A DNA stretch of 64,000 bases from Paragorgia papillata. Its lineage: Eukaryota > Cnidaria > Anthozoa > Scleralcyonacea > Coralliidae. The DNA lies in the NCBI GenBank assembly GCA_035771165.1, contig JAWNZC010000322.1, positions 3,557,501 to 3,621,500 of the forward strand, written 5' to 3'. Below, one piece after another: positions 22,790 to 33,587 of the stretch; positions within the stretch are counted from its first letter, which is position 1, and every line of letters starts with the position of its first letter. The notes below the pieces were generated by a model, which was not told the DNA's origin, did no database searches, and was given only the letters and a program-made list of their open reading frames with translations. The position numbers and the translations under genes were made by a program.

Positions 22790-23035
22790 CAATCTCGTTC
22801 CCACTCTGGGATAATCCGTTTCTTGTTATTCCGGTTGAGGTGCGCATGCGTAAATATCCGAGCGGAATCAGCGGAATCTGGATAGTATGTTCTCCGGGTT
22901 GTTGGCGAAGCTCGAATTACAGCATCTACACACATACGGTGAAGATATCGATCGAATAACGTAACGATTTGAAACGAATTATCCCAGAGTCTCTCGTTTC
23001 CCGGGTGGGGAACGTGGGCTCTGGGAACGAGATTG
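22790..23035. mobile_element. Deleted copy of the CAATCTCGTTCCC MITE
   Basis: It is a relative of the 18546-18969 element with a shorter interior and a left end missing the block between CAATCTCGTTCCC and ACTCTGGGATAATCC. The flanks (CTGTAAGCC and ATATAAGCC) agree at 7 of 9 bases. The left flank overlaps the neighbouring 265-bp MITE. Confidence 0.65.
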
Positions 23036-23082
23036 ATATAAGCCTAGAAGTAGGCAATCTCGTACCCAGGGCCTGCGATCCT

Positions 23083-23185
23083 TTTAGTAGATATGTGATT
23101 GCAATTTTGCCAACTGGATTTGGTAAAAGTATGATATTTACCATGTTTGCTTTGGCGAAGCACGAGATGAAAATGTCTGGAATTA
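23083..23185 (+). pseudogene. RecQ-like Walker A fragment
   Basis: The frame encodes VIAILPTGFGKSMIFTMFAL, a RecQ motif I. It is bounded on the left by a TCTCGTACCCAGGGCC end and on the right by a CGAAATATAG-type end, with no other helicase motif. It differs in sequence from the fragments at 14-16 kb, so it is an independent fragment of the same family. Confidence 0.6.
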
Positions 23186-23191
23186 TTAATA

Positions 23192-23268
23192 ACAATCGAA
23201 ATATAGTAAGGTTAGATATACTGCAGAACGTAGGAGTCTAACGTTTCGAGCGAAGATCCTTCGGGTCC
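23192..23268. repeat. Half copy of the CGCTCGAAACGTT element (inverted)
   Basis: It reads AATCGAAATATAGTAAGG through CTAACGTTTCGAGCG, in inverted orientation to the copy at 22166-22275. Confidence 0.65.
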
Positions 23269-23277
23269 TACTAATTA

Positions 23278-23410
23278 CTGCCCGAGACTGCCCGAGACTG
23301 CCCGGGACTGCCCGGGAGTAAAAAATGACTGCCCGGGAGTAAAAAATGACCGCCCGGGACTGCCCGGGAGTAAACAATGACTGCCTAAGACGGTATATTA
23401 CTGCCAGAGA
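23278..23410. repeat. GACTGCCCGG tandem repeat
   Basis: Short units of ACTGCCCGGGA and ACTGCCCGGGAGTAAAAAAT repeat irregularly here. The following 23411-23850 holds nothing recognised. Confidence 0.8.
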
Positions 23411-23854
23411 CGGTATACATCTATATTAGAGGCCTTATATAATAAATAGATCCACATTTACGGCACACCGCAAACTGCAGTTCGAAATCAGCAGTTAGCC
23501 GTCAGAAGTTAGGACAATTTGTATGTTGCGACTGAAAGCTTCCGTTTGTGATTTGCCGTATATATGAAAATAAACGGCAATCCAGAGCGGCAATCTTAAC
23601 TTGCTAGGCTAATTAATGTATTTGTTTTTCTATTTTTGAAACAGTGCTTCGGAGAAAAACCCGTGCTAAAATAGTGCCTTTTTCAGAGTATGCCAAACCC
23701 GAAAACCGAGGTTTATTTCAAATCCCGCTCAAGTCAACTTTGTGTTGACTTTAGTAGTGTTAGATTATAATCATGAAAATATTTGAAAATCTGAACTCAA
23801 CAGTAGACTACTAGTCTGTTGACAGCCTTGCCATCTTGTTTCTACGAAAGCCGA

Positions 23855-24735
23855 GGAGGGACTTCATACTTCACACTTCATACTTCATACTTCACACTTC
23901 ATACTTCACACTTCATACTTCACACTTCACACTTCATACTTCATACTTCACACTTCATACTTCATACTTCACACTTCACACTTCATTCTTCATACTTCAT
24001 ACTTCACACTTCATACTTCATACTTCATATTTCATACTTCATACTTCATGCTCCACACTTCATACTTCATACTTCATACTTCATACTTCACACTTCATAC
24101 TTCGCACTTCATACTTCATACTTCACACTTCATACTTCATACTTCACACTTCACACTTCACACTTTCACACTTCACACTTCACACTTCACACTTCACACT
24201 TCACACTTCACACTTCATACTTCACACTTCAGACTTCAGACTTCATACTTCATACTTCATACTTCATACTTCATACTTCATACTTCATACTTCATACTTC
24301 ATACTTCATACTTCATACTTCATACTTCACACTTCACACTTCACACTTTCACACTTCACACTTTACACTTCACACTTCATACTTCACACTTCATACTTCA
24401 TACTTCACACTTCACACTTCAGACTTCAGACTTCATACTTCATACTTCATACTTCATACTTCATACTTCATACTTCATACTTCATACTTCATACTTCATA
24501 CTTCATACTTCATACTTCATACTTCACACTTCACACTTCATACTTCACACTTCACACTTCACACTTCATACTTCACACTTCATACTTCATACTTCACACT
24601 TCACACTTCACACTTCATACTTCATACTTCATACTTCATATACTTCATACTTCACACTTCACACTTCATACTTCATACTTCATACTTCATACTTCATACT
24701 TCATACTTCATATACTTCATACTTCATACTTCACG
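23855..24735. repeat. Heptamer satellite CTTCAYA, about 880 bp
   Basis: The 7-bp unit CTTCATA/CTTCACA repeats about 125 times with small interruptions. Because the unit contains no stop in any forward frame, long meaningless open frames arise here; they are not genes. Confidence 0.95.
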
Positions 24736-24947
24736 GCACGGTGTTGCGCTTCAGAGGTCAAGTGTATAATTTTGACTCTCCTTGTCATCCTTCCTTATGT
24801 TTTGGTAAGTTGTATAATTTTATGTGGGTATAAATTAACAATATGTGGTTCAGTATGGATAACATTTACAAATATTTGCAGGTTACTATCTTTACTCGTC
24901 TTTACAAACATGATCAGTGTATCAATGTGTGTTTTACCGGCTTATGA

Positions 24948-26146
24948 CCAGCGTTGAACACAGATGAAGGGCTGAACGAAGAGAACTTAATCAGAAGTTA
25001 TTTTATTCAAGGTTTTACAAACACAGAAATTGCTGGTTTTCTAGCTTTGCAACATGGTGTCATCCTTTCAGTGCGAACTGTGAAACGAATTCTTAAGCGC
25101 ATGGGACTAAGAAGAGCGAGTGTTACAAACGAATCACCTATTGAGCAAATAGTCCGTGCAATTCTAGAAAAACTAGAGAACTCATGTGGCTCTTTCATGG
25201 GATATCGGCAACTAACAAGGCGCTTAAGACGGAAGTACAACTTACACGTTAGAAGAGATACGATAATGAAATATATTTGTATCATCGATCCGGAAGGGGT
25301 GGAACGTCGCAAAAAACGCAGGCTTAAAAGACGGATATATGCCACTCGAGCTCCTGGCCCTAACTTTTTATGGCACGTTGATGGGTGGGATAAGCTTGCA
25401 CCCTTTGGTATTTATATTCATGGAGCAATAGACGGCTTTTCCAGACGAATTCTCTGGTTAGAAGTCAATTCAACAAACAAAAACCCAAGAGTTGTTGCTT
25501 CTCACTACATCAATACAGTACATCAACTTGGAGGTGTTCCCAGAAGAATGCGTTGCGACAGAGGTACGGAAAATACTGTCATCGGCGCTCTTCAACAGTT
25601 TTTTCGATGGGATGACAACGACGATTTTGCAGGAAGTGAAAGTTATGTTCAAGGAAAAAGTAGTGCGAATCAGCGTATATATAGAGGCATGGTCGTCTAA
25701 ATTTCGGGAGAGCGCAGGAGGGTGGTGGATAAATCTTTTCAAAGATCTACGTGATTGTGGTATTTCTAGAGACAATTATCTTCACAACGAGTGTTTGAAA
25801 TTTTGTTTCATACCTATCATACGTCAGGAACTACGTCTCGTAACAGAGCTATGGAACACACATAATATTCAGGGACAAAGTCGATGCGAAGTGGAAGGTG
25901 GTAGCTAAACCAGACATAATGTTTTTTATGCCTGAGGTATACAGCTCAAACAACTACCTTGTACCTGTCGACACTGAAGATGTAAATGCATGTAAAGAAA
26001 TGTATGCCGACAATTGTGTCGACTATGACGAGGATAATATAGAAGAATTAGTGAGATTGCTTAAACCAGATTATTTGCCGCCCTCAGATGAGTTCGAGGC
26101 TCTGAAATTGTATTCTGAAATAACCGACCTTTTAAGAAACTACTAG
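24948..26146 (+). pseudogene. Integrase-core-domain gene, broken by two frameshifts
   Basis: The product resembles the large family of retroviral-type integrase-core proteins common in marine invertebrates and fish. The order is an N-terminal helix-turn-helix-like region (about residues 10-60) and a DDE core. The first Asp is in WHVDGWD (about residue 143), the second in RMRCDRGTEN (about residue 202), and Glu is in RIEAW after the first break. The first break is an extra TATA within a TA run at about 25675-25684. The second, near 25900-25908, fits an extra four bases before KPDIMFFMPE. The C-terminal part (25909-26146) is in the third frame and ends at a TAG. Start is uncertain: no ATG opens the frame, and an AG at 24949-24950 could be an acceptor. 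Both breaks would have to be real for the gene to be dead. Confidence 0.8.
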
Positions 26147-26254
26147 AGCTGTATCAAGTTTACTTCACGTCAACTGCTCTATTCTGATACTGTAATTGTA
26201 CGTTTAGTTGAATGTTTTGCATGCATGGTTAATGAATAATTTAGACATTATATA

Positions 26255-26480
26255 TAGAGGTGTTGGTGGCACGGTGGTTGGCACATGTGCTTTCACCTCT
26301 GCGATCCGGGTTTGATTTCTGCGGCACATCTATGGCGTCTGCGTATTGCTTGCGCTTGTGGTTGCTTCGCTAGTGAAAACCAGCCTTTAATAACTACTAA
26401 CTAGTTTATGGTTATATTTGTTTTGTAAACTTTATTCAAGCGTAAAATGTATCTTGCTCGTAGAACTAATTGGGACACTA
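26255..26480 (+). repeat. tRNA-derived SINE (probable)
   Basis: The head reads GGTGGCACGGTGGTTGGCAC (A-box-like), followed about 40 bp later by GATCCGGGTTTGATTTC (B-box-like), as in tRNA-derived SINEs with a polymerase III promoter. Right boundary and tail are unclear. Confidence 0.6.
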
Positions 26481-26572
26481 TACTGTTGATTTTTCGACAG
26501 AAGAAAAACCCGGAGAAAAACCTTCAAGTCAATAGAAAACCAACAACGCTTTTCACACGAATCCTACGATCC

Positions 26573-26815
26573 TGGTCAAAATCACTCGGACACCTTGCCT
26601 TAAATCACATCTGATATCGAAGTTCCTTCTAAAAATCATTCCCCCCGCTCCCCCATTCAATGTTGAAAAAAATTTGCGCTGAACATACTTTGCATTTCAT
26701 TTTCTAACCAACATTTGAACGGGGGGAGTGGGAGGCGATATTTTTTTAACATAATCTTAGGAATTGATGCCCTTAAGTTCTTTTTACGCGACTGTCCGAG
26801 TTAATTTTGGCCAAG
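26573..26815. repeat. Tc1-like MITE
   Basis: Imperfect inverted ends (GGTCAAAATCACTCGGACA at the left, TGTCCGAGTTAATTTTGGCC at the right) enclose opposed CCCCCATTCAATGTTG and CAACATTTGAACGGGG blocks. The interior resembles that of the element at 3493-3696. Confidence 0.6.
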
Positions 26816-28123
26816 ATTGTAACTGCATGCATATGTGACTGGATTTATAACTTCGGTGCATGACATACATTAGCACGGTAACAGCATATGCTATTAATCC
26901 GCTTGGAAAAGTGTTACGTTGAGAAAGATATAGAAAACAGAAAAGTACATCTCTTCTCTTATTAACAATATGCACTACAACATTTATGCATATAGTTCAT
27001 ACTTGAACATGGCAGAATATAATGCCATATACATCGATTCAGAGGCCCCACTAGAGAGAGGGATGGGGGGGGGGGGGGGGCTCTGGATATCCCGTCAACG
27101 TTCAAACCGTCCCAATAGCTCAATGGTTAGGGTATCTCCCCGATGATCAGAAGTGTGTCAAGTCCCGCATGAAAACGCAGAAATTTCAATAAGATAAATA
27201 GCTCGAAGATCATTTTCGTATTTTTCTACTTTCTTTCGACAGCTTTTTGTTAAACTGGCGTACATATACTGTTTCTGCAGTGCTTTTAGATGAGAAGGAA
27301 AAAATTACGTTAATTTAAAATTCAGTTATAACATTGTTATCCAATTTAATATGTTAACTTTAATCTAAATTTTACAACTAATGAGTAATGATGACAGAAA
27401 AACATACAATTGTTTCAACATGCCGGTTAGGACATACATGGATGCATGTAAAGTGAAAATTAAATATCAAATAACTTGAGTTTAAATGGTAATTGCTACT
27501 ACAAGGAAAGTAATACAACGCAATTAAGACTATAAACTGTAAACTAATTAAGTCAGTTACAACACTAAAAACGTGTGATTAACCATTTAACCTAGCTCCT
27601 CCACAAGAACCCATGCATATCATGTACCGATCTCTAAAAAGGACTGGATTCAGTAATGAAGCTCGCAAAATGACGACTTTGGCCCTAGCTATAATAGCGC
27701 CATTCAGGAGGATATGTACTGTGTAGATAGGTAAATACAAAGATGAAGCATTTGTGGCAACTCCATAGCAACATATATTTTATACATGCAACTCATCTTT
27801 GGTTAATGGCGGAATCTAGCCTACTTTTCAAAACAATAATTGCTCAATCCAGTTTTTTAGGAGGCCAGTGGTATCCGAAAGTCTTAGTTTAATTCCTTAC
27901 GCTAAGGCCCTGCAGTGAAGATTATTGCGTGGCATATGTCCGTAGCAGTTTTAACTCGAACCGATGAAAACATAATATACATGCAGATGCAAGAGCTGGT
28001 CTGCTGGGAGCCTCGAAGTAAGAAAACCATTTGTTATATAACAAAAGTCAGTAACAAAAATTCGTTTTAAAAAGAGTACCGTAGACTAGTGCTTCAGTAG
28101 GTTTAAAACCCGCTGTAGCTATA
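26816..28123. other. Intergenic region 3' of the kinase
   Basis: A poly-G run lies at about 27066-27080. A tRNA-like stretch is noted separately at 27104-27175. The rest is AT-rich and shows no gene; the kinase 3' UTR probably lies at its right end. Confidence 0.4.
27104..27175 (+). repeat. tRNA-like remnant
   Basis: CCCAATAGCTCAATGGTTAG resembles a polymerase III A box, and TGTCAAGTCCC about 30 bp later a weak B box. Acceptor-stem pairing is not convincing, so this is more likely a SINE head or pseudo-tRNA than a gene. Confidence 0.4.
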
Positions 28124-29494
28124 CTAGTTGAATGCATTGATTATATCAATTGCACAAGGCCTCTTTGTAAAGTCATATTGAAAACAGTCTGCGAGGACTT
28201 GCTGTAGAGAACCAATAGTGGCTGGCAATAACTTTGATGCCTGAGGAGATGCTTTGTTTCTCATTGCAACAATTAGCGAATCAACATCACAGTCCTCTCC
28301 AGTAATAGCTTTGTTGTTTTCTAATATTTCTTCCCAGCAGTCTTGTTCGGAGAAAAGTTCCACCAATGTACACGCCAGTGACCACACATCGGAGAGAACT
28401 GTCGCCTTCTTCTTCTCGAGCACGCATTCTGGTGCCATATAATGAGGTGTCCCTGGTATTGATAGGCTGGTGGTTTGACTAAGAGACTGTGCTGATTTTA
28501 GCTTGCTGAGCCCCATATCACAAAGTTTAGTGATGTGTGTTGCTTTCGCTACCAACACATTTGCAGGTTTGATGTCCCTGTGAACGATTGGCGGCTTCAA
28601 ATTATGCAAGTAGGCAACAGCTTGGCAAAGCTGTTTGGCTACACTTAGCTTATCGCAGCTTTGAATAGTGAATGATTGGGAGTTTTCGCCATCGTCAAAG
28701 AGTAACTCCTCCAAGTTGAGACCTTCGATATATTCTGAAACTATATAAATTGAGTTCTTCAAGAGCGAAACTGCCATGATTTGCACTATATTGGGGTGGC
28801 GAACCATGCTATGCAGCCGTACTTCTGTTTGGAGGACTGACCATATCCGCTTGGCATTTCTTACTTTTGTGTGCTTCACTGCTACCTGAGTGCCTGCCCA
28901 CAATCCTTTATAAACAACGCCAAACGAGCCTCCACCAATTTCATCTTTGATGGAAAACTTTATCTCCTCCTTGTCTACTACAGTCAAAGGAGCGTCAGTT
29001 GCTTTCTGGTGTAGAGTAATCTTCTCATCTCCTTCGCTTCTCTTTGTATTTGACAACTTTGTGTTGGAGATATTCTCGTCTGCTGAACAGCATGGCTCTG
29101 ACGAACTCAAACTGCTAATAAATACAGGATCAGATACATCCCTCACTTCCCCACACTGCACTTCCACATTGTATACACCGGGCTCATTGATTGCAAGACA
29201 ACAAACTTTTCTTCCTTGACGAAGTATGGATCCATTTTGATACCAAATATAAGACGAATTTGCAGCCATATGACACGATGCTACTACACCAATGATGAGC
29301 TTATTTCCGTCGTAACCCCAAATTTCGGAAGGAGGATGAAGAATGAGACGACTTGTATTCCTTGGGTCTGCTTGAGGATAGACGTACCCAAACTGCTCGA
29401 TGTTAAAATCATCGTCAAAAGATTCGTATCTCTTGTCAAGAAAACATCCGCCTTCTTTACTAATTTCGACAACGGTAACCCATGCTCCAGAGGG
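28124..29494 (-). CDS. TKL-type Ser/Thr kinase with Ig-like N-terminus (partial)
   Basis: This open frame of 456 codons ends at TAG 28124-28126. Counting from the Met at 29269, it has a glycine loop IGGGSFGV (111-118), VAVK (Lys132), an alpha-C Glu in QTEV (about 149), catalytic HRDIKPAN (Asp232) and an APE-like MAPE; all kinase landmarks are present. The metal-binding DFG is DMG (251-253), which keeps the Asp. Overall it resembles MLK/RIPK-like tyrosine-kinase-like enzymes. The frame opens upstream of that Met: residues with YIWYQNGS, a Cys before it and VYNVEVQC after it look like one Ig-like domain. No membrane segment lies between Ig and kinase, so it is probably cytosolic. A TGA at 29495-29497 ends the frame on its 5' side; the real start lies further up. 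Confidence 0.8.
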   Translation of the reverse strand, partial: PSGAWVTVVEISKEGGCFLDKRYESFDDDFNIEQFGYVYPQADPRNTSRLILHPPSEIWGYDGNKLIIGVVASCHMAANSSYIWYQNGSILRQGRKVCCLAINEPGVYNVEVQCGEVRDVSDPVFISSLSSSEPCCSADENISNTKLSNTKRSEGDEKITLHQKATDAPLTVVDKEEIKFSIKDEIGGGSFGVVYKGLWAGTQVAVKHTKVRNAKRIWSVLQTEVRLHSMVRHPNIVQIMAVSLLKNSIYIVSEYIEGLNLEELLFDDGENSQSFTIQSCDKLSVAKQLCQAVAYLHNLKPPIVHRDIKPANVLVAKATHITKLCDMGLSKLKSAQSLSQTTSLSIPGTPHYMAPECVLEKKKATVLSDVWSLACTLVELFSEQDCWEEILENNKAITGEDCDVDSLIVAMRNKASPQASKLLPATIGSLQQVLADCFQYDFTKRPCAIDIINAFN

Positions 29495-29912
29495 TCAAAA
29501 TCATTCAAGGCAATCTCATGCGTAAGAGGTTCCGATAAACAATTCAATTCATAGCATTCTTGTCTCGAATATGAAATTGTTCTGAGGATAACCTCTGAAT
29601 AAGAGGATTCTTTTACATCTTCGTAGGCTATATGTTCAGACGGTGTTCGTTCATTGTTTCTGCGGAGCAAAGAGTTCCTTCATCTTCCTTTAAAGCTAGA
29701 CCATAGAGTGTATGACTTTCTTTGGCGGCCAAATCACGCGACACATTTCTCTTTTGTGTGCTTGTTATCATTAGCTGAGCATCAACGTCTCCTGATACTT
29801 GACTTTTGCTACAACAGCCCCTGGACACATCTATACTTGGCAATGCTTTATCGCTATCTGATGACAAACTTGCGGATACCAGCTGGCTAATGTTATAACT
29901 TACGCTGAATAA
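29495..29912 (-). pseudogene. Upstream pieces of the kinase gene, out of frame
   Basis: Two further open stretches precede the kinase in the same orientation but in different frames: about 29670-29490 (ending LTHEIALNDFD) and about 29900-29640 (KALPSIDVS onward). A one-base slip near 29490 would link the first to the kinase frame as FDPSGAW; another slip near 29660 would link the two pieces. No introns of workable size fit in these overlaps. Either the gene is decaying, or the assembly has single-base errors. The pieces have no recognised domain. Confidence 0.5.
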
Positions 29913-30659
29913 TGAGAAAAGAGCTGGCTAATGTTACAACTTGTGCTGAATAAATATGCAAAAATGCTGCCTAATATTACCAACACTGCTTGATAATAAT
30001 CAGAATGATGGCTAATGTCGGATTTATGTAATTTTGGCGGATATGGCACCCCATAGTCAAGAGCTCTGTAAAACATACTGGGCCAGTCTTTATCGGTAAA
30101 CAAATATTTCCCCTGGTCTTCGAACAAGCTAAAGATCGTCCATGACAGTAACAAATTATAGGGAACTGGGAACCAGAGGACTGGGAACAAAAACCCAATT
30201 TTGTGGGGTTTTTTATCGGAATTTTCCAGAGCCTCCGTTCCTTACATGTAAAAATCTATTTGTTTTTGTGTCTACAGGTACAGGCAACCCAGGCAAACAG
30301 TAATGCTGTGACAAATTGTGTTTCTTTGAGTTTATAGATCAGAACTGAGATTTTCATCGACAAATAAAACATAAAATGACTGAACTAATGCAATAAAACC
30401 ATACCTGGTGTTGTTTTCTACTCCAGTACTGTGTATTTATTTCACTTACCTGATTCAGACTTAACCCCGTTCAGGCCCGCTGGCCTTTTAAAATAAAATA
30501 AACAAGGCTGGAGGCACTAGGCAGACTTGAGTTCCAGCCATCGACACGCTGCGATAATCGATCGAATTTTCGTACAAAAACAGATTGTACCACGGCTTTG
30601 CAACACAGGCCATGTCAAATGATAGTCAGACTTTCTTTTCCCGTAATCCAATCGAAAGT
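29913..30659. other. Upstream of the kinase gene
   Basis: A unit near GCTGGCTAATGTTA is repeated three to four times, loosely, at 29880-30020. No further exon was recognised. Confidence 0.4.
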
Positions 30660-31814
30660 ATCGGCACTAGTTCAAGAATGCAAGCAGGGAGAGAAATCAA
30701 GAAATTCAGTCATGAACACAACATGTCCTCTCACTTGAGTATCATGATTTCTTAACACAGACGAATATGATGATTATCATGATACTCAAATGAGATTCTG
30801 TTCCACATGCGGGATGTTAAACTAAATTGCATATAACAAAAGACTCATTCGGGGTTTGAGAGGCGGGAAATTTTTCCGTAGGGTTGTGGTTAGGTTTAGG
30901 GTTTCCAGGGGGGGTTGTGGTTATGTTGGGGTGTGGGGGTAGGGAATTCATTTTTAAAAATGATTGATTATTGTCATTTCTAGGACATTTCACAAATGAC
31001 GATAATCATCATTTCGAGATGAGAGAATATGCTGATGAACAACAGCAGGGAATTTTGTCTGCGCATGCGTCGCGCGAGTTGTCGTGGGGAGTCTGGGGAC
31101 TTCAAAAACATAAACAAAGATGGCGGTAAATTTTTTTCCCCCACAACCCTTATCGGCTTATTTCCCAGAAAAAGGTGTAAAGTTTGTAAAACGGCTTGTG
31201 AAAGGACACTGGAAATAGTCAGAAGCAGCCTCCCACAACGTGAAGAAATAGAAAGATATTTTAGTGAATCGTACGATATGAAGTTGGGTGACAACGACTT
31301 GAGTACGTTGTGGTCAACATGTAAACAAGTCGTCGGATGAAAGGAATAAATACATAATTTACCCACTTTCCCCAATTTTCCCATTACGAAATACCTCTCA
31401 GATATCAAAAGCAGTAATGGAATAAAATGAAACCAGCATTTAAATTTTGGGGAAGAAGGCAGATTTTGAGTTATAGTCCATCGCACATTCGCTATCAATT
31501 TGACTCTTTAAATGCGGCTTCTTCGTACCATCACTTCGTCTTCGATATTTATACACCTTCCTTGCTAAAATGTCTTCTTTCACCTATCAGAAGAACGTCA
31601 GTGTCTCCACTAATTGGACAACATAGTTTAAAACTCTGGTTGACCGACAGATTGTTAGTAAATCTTGAAGATATCTTGGTCGTCATACCTTCTGTCCTTC
31701 TCCACATTTTCAAAATTTCGCCACAGACGATACAAAACACGATGAGCCCGCGATATTTTATAACAGCGCAGACAAAATTCCCTGCTGTTGTCATGAACAA
31801 ATTGTTTATAGTTA
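30660..31814. repeat. Repeat-rich block with Cys-containing frames
   Basis: GCAAGCAGGGAGAGAAATCA at about 30682 recurs at 31854 and inverted at about 31980-32000. AACAGCAGGGAATTTTGTCT at about 31040 recurs inverted near 31778-31797, and the frames through both encode EFCLR or similar. A CATGCGGGATGTT block and a degenerate GGTTAGGTTTAGGGTTTCC stretch lie at about 30806-30912. Short frames with RCKVCKTAC (about 31180, plus) and EFCLRCYKISR (about 31770, minus) may be decayed zinc-binding domains. No gene is called. Confidence 0.4.
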
Positions 31815-32037
31815 TTAAAGAGATTGATATTAGGCGCTAGTTCATAAACAATCAGCAAGCAGGGAGAGAAATCAAGAAATTCAGTCATGAACAATTTATA
31901 GTTATTAAAGAGATTGATATTACGTGATCTTTATTCTGTGGTGTACTAGGTAGCTAGGGTGACCAATTTGTATTTCTTGATTTCTCTCCCTGCTTGCTGA
32001 TTGTTTATGAACTAGCGCCTAATATCAATCTCTTTAA
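31815..32037. repeat. Perfect 66-bp inverted repeat
   Basis: Arms 31815-31880 and 31972-32037 are exact complements with a 91-bp spacer. TTATAGTTATTAAAGAGATT also recurs directly at about 31806 and 31892. Confidence 0.85.
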
Positions 32038-32590
32038 TCGAGGGGCAAACTAAATTTTTGGGGGGGCAAAACCTTTTTCACGTAACAGTGTTATAAAACT
32101 GTATTTGGCGTTTTCTGCGAATTAAAAAGTGAGATATCCTAAGGGCCGGCGAAGGTCAAGTATAGTATAGTGTAAACTGGGAAGTTTAAGCTAGTGTTTG
32201 TCCAATTACCTACATCTTATTGAAATTGCATCGCACTGCTCCCAAACTTGGCATGATGAAAGAATACAGATTTTCCATTCATCTTTAACGAAACGAAATT
32301 ACTGGAAAACATTTGAAACTCTGGATCCACAGCCAGCAGAATGTGTCGGTTGGGAGAAAACCGAACATTATCGATCTATATATTATTATATCCTGCTACG
32401 TTAGGCTAGATTGGTCCCGGCAATTTAAAATATCAAACTTTACGTACACACAAGCAAACCGTTTGTGCGGGCGCTTGTGATGAGAACGGCGGGCTCTGGG
32501 AACAAGATTGATTCAGCGATTAGCCCTTGGTAATGACCAAAGGATCGCAGGCTCTGGGTACGACATCGCGATTTAGAAGTTTGGAATCAA
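32038..32590. other. Spacer with two element ends
   Basis: GGGCTCTGGGAACAAGATTG lies at about 32490 and GCAGGCTCTGGGTACGA at about 32548. Both are ends of families seen at 18-23 kb. Nothing else is recognised. Confidence 0.45.
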
Positions 32591-33587
32591 CTTCCGTACT
32601 AACCTGCGATCAGGCCAGTTGTAAACTATGGCCTGATACAAATGTCGTTAAAAGTTCGTGCAGTACTTCCAGATTTTGGAAGTAGTCCTGATTGGCTATT
32701 GCAACAAAGGACTCGATTTGATAAGGTTTAATTGGCTAGCGCGCAACATCAACGGAAATTAAGTAATTAACTGATTCGAAAATCGAAAGTTCTTCGTGGG
32801 AATTGCCGAGAAGCCGCTCAGGCTCCGACTAGAAAGTTTGTGTTTTCTCAAATTTACCGTTAGCGTTTTTTCCATTTTCATGGACAAGAGCGATTAAAGA
32901 AGCTGAAGAAGGAACCTCCGCGTTTTGCCCGTAATACCATGCGTGAAGGAAGAGCAAGAACTGTGCAATGTGTATTGAAAGCCAGCCTAGCTGTCAAAAC
33001 AAAACACTGCTGCTGTCTTGTCGTCTGACTACGGGAAGAAACAATTGCTCTTGAAAGTTCATTCTGATCGGAAAAGCGAACGCAGTGTCCGTAATTTATA
33101 GTCTACTGGAACTTATACGCAAGTACTGTACGTATAAAGTCTGAATACAAACCATATCAAGGCCGCTTTGCAGCCTTTCTTGACTGAATGTATGAATCTG
33201 AACTGAAACGCGTGAGGCAAATTATTATCTCGTCGCCAAGCTAAAGCAGTCGTTGAAATGGGGTGAAACATCAAAACTTTTGGTGAAAACATTTAAAATG
33301 TTGTGGCTATTCGGAAAATCGGATTTGCCGTTGTGCATTTAATTAAAATATCTGGGAATATATTTGAGAATTGTTGTAATCAAATATTAAAATATTTGGT
33401 TTCCCGAATCCCGATCGTATAAATAATTTCGAATTCCCTAATTGCAAATTGCTGGTTCATTGTAGTATACAGTACTAGATTTTACTTCGGCATTGTCACT
33501 TCGAAAGATTACTTGAAAACTGAATAAACGTGTGTTTGAAGATGTTTATGCACAAACAATGCATTTTTTGAGGTTCGATTTGCTTAG

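Noticed and set aside
23819..24957. Overlapping long open frames of 261-373 codons rich in HTSYFTL
   Set aside because: They are translations of the 7-bp satellite in all forward frames, not proteins.
27104..27175. Possible tRNA gene
   Set aside because: A-box similarity only; the B box is poor and the acceptor stem does not pair convincingly.
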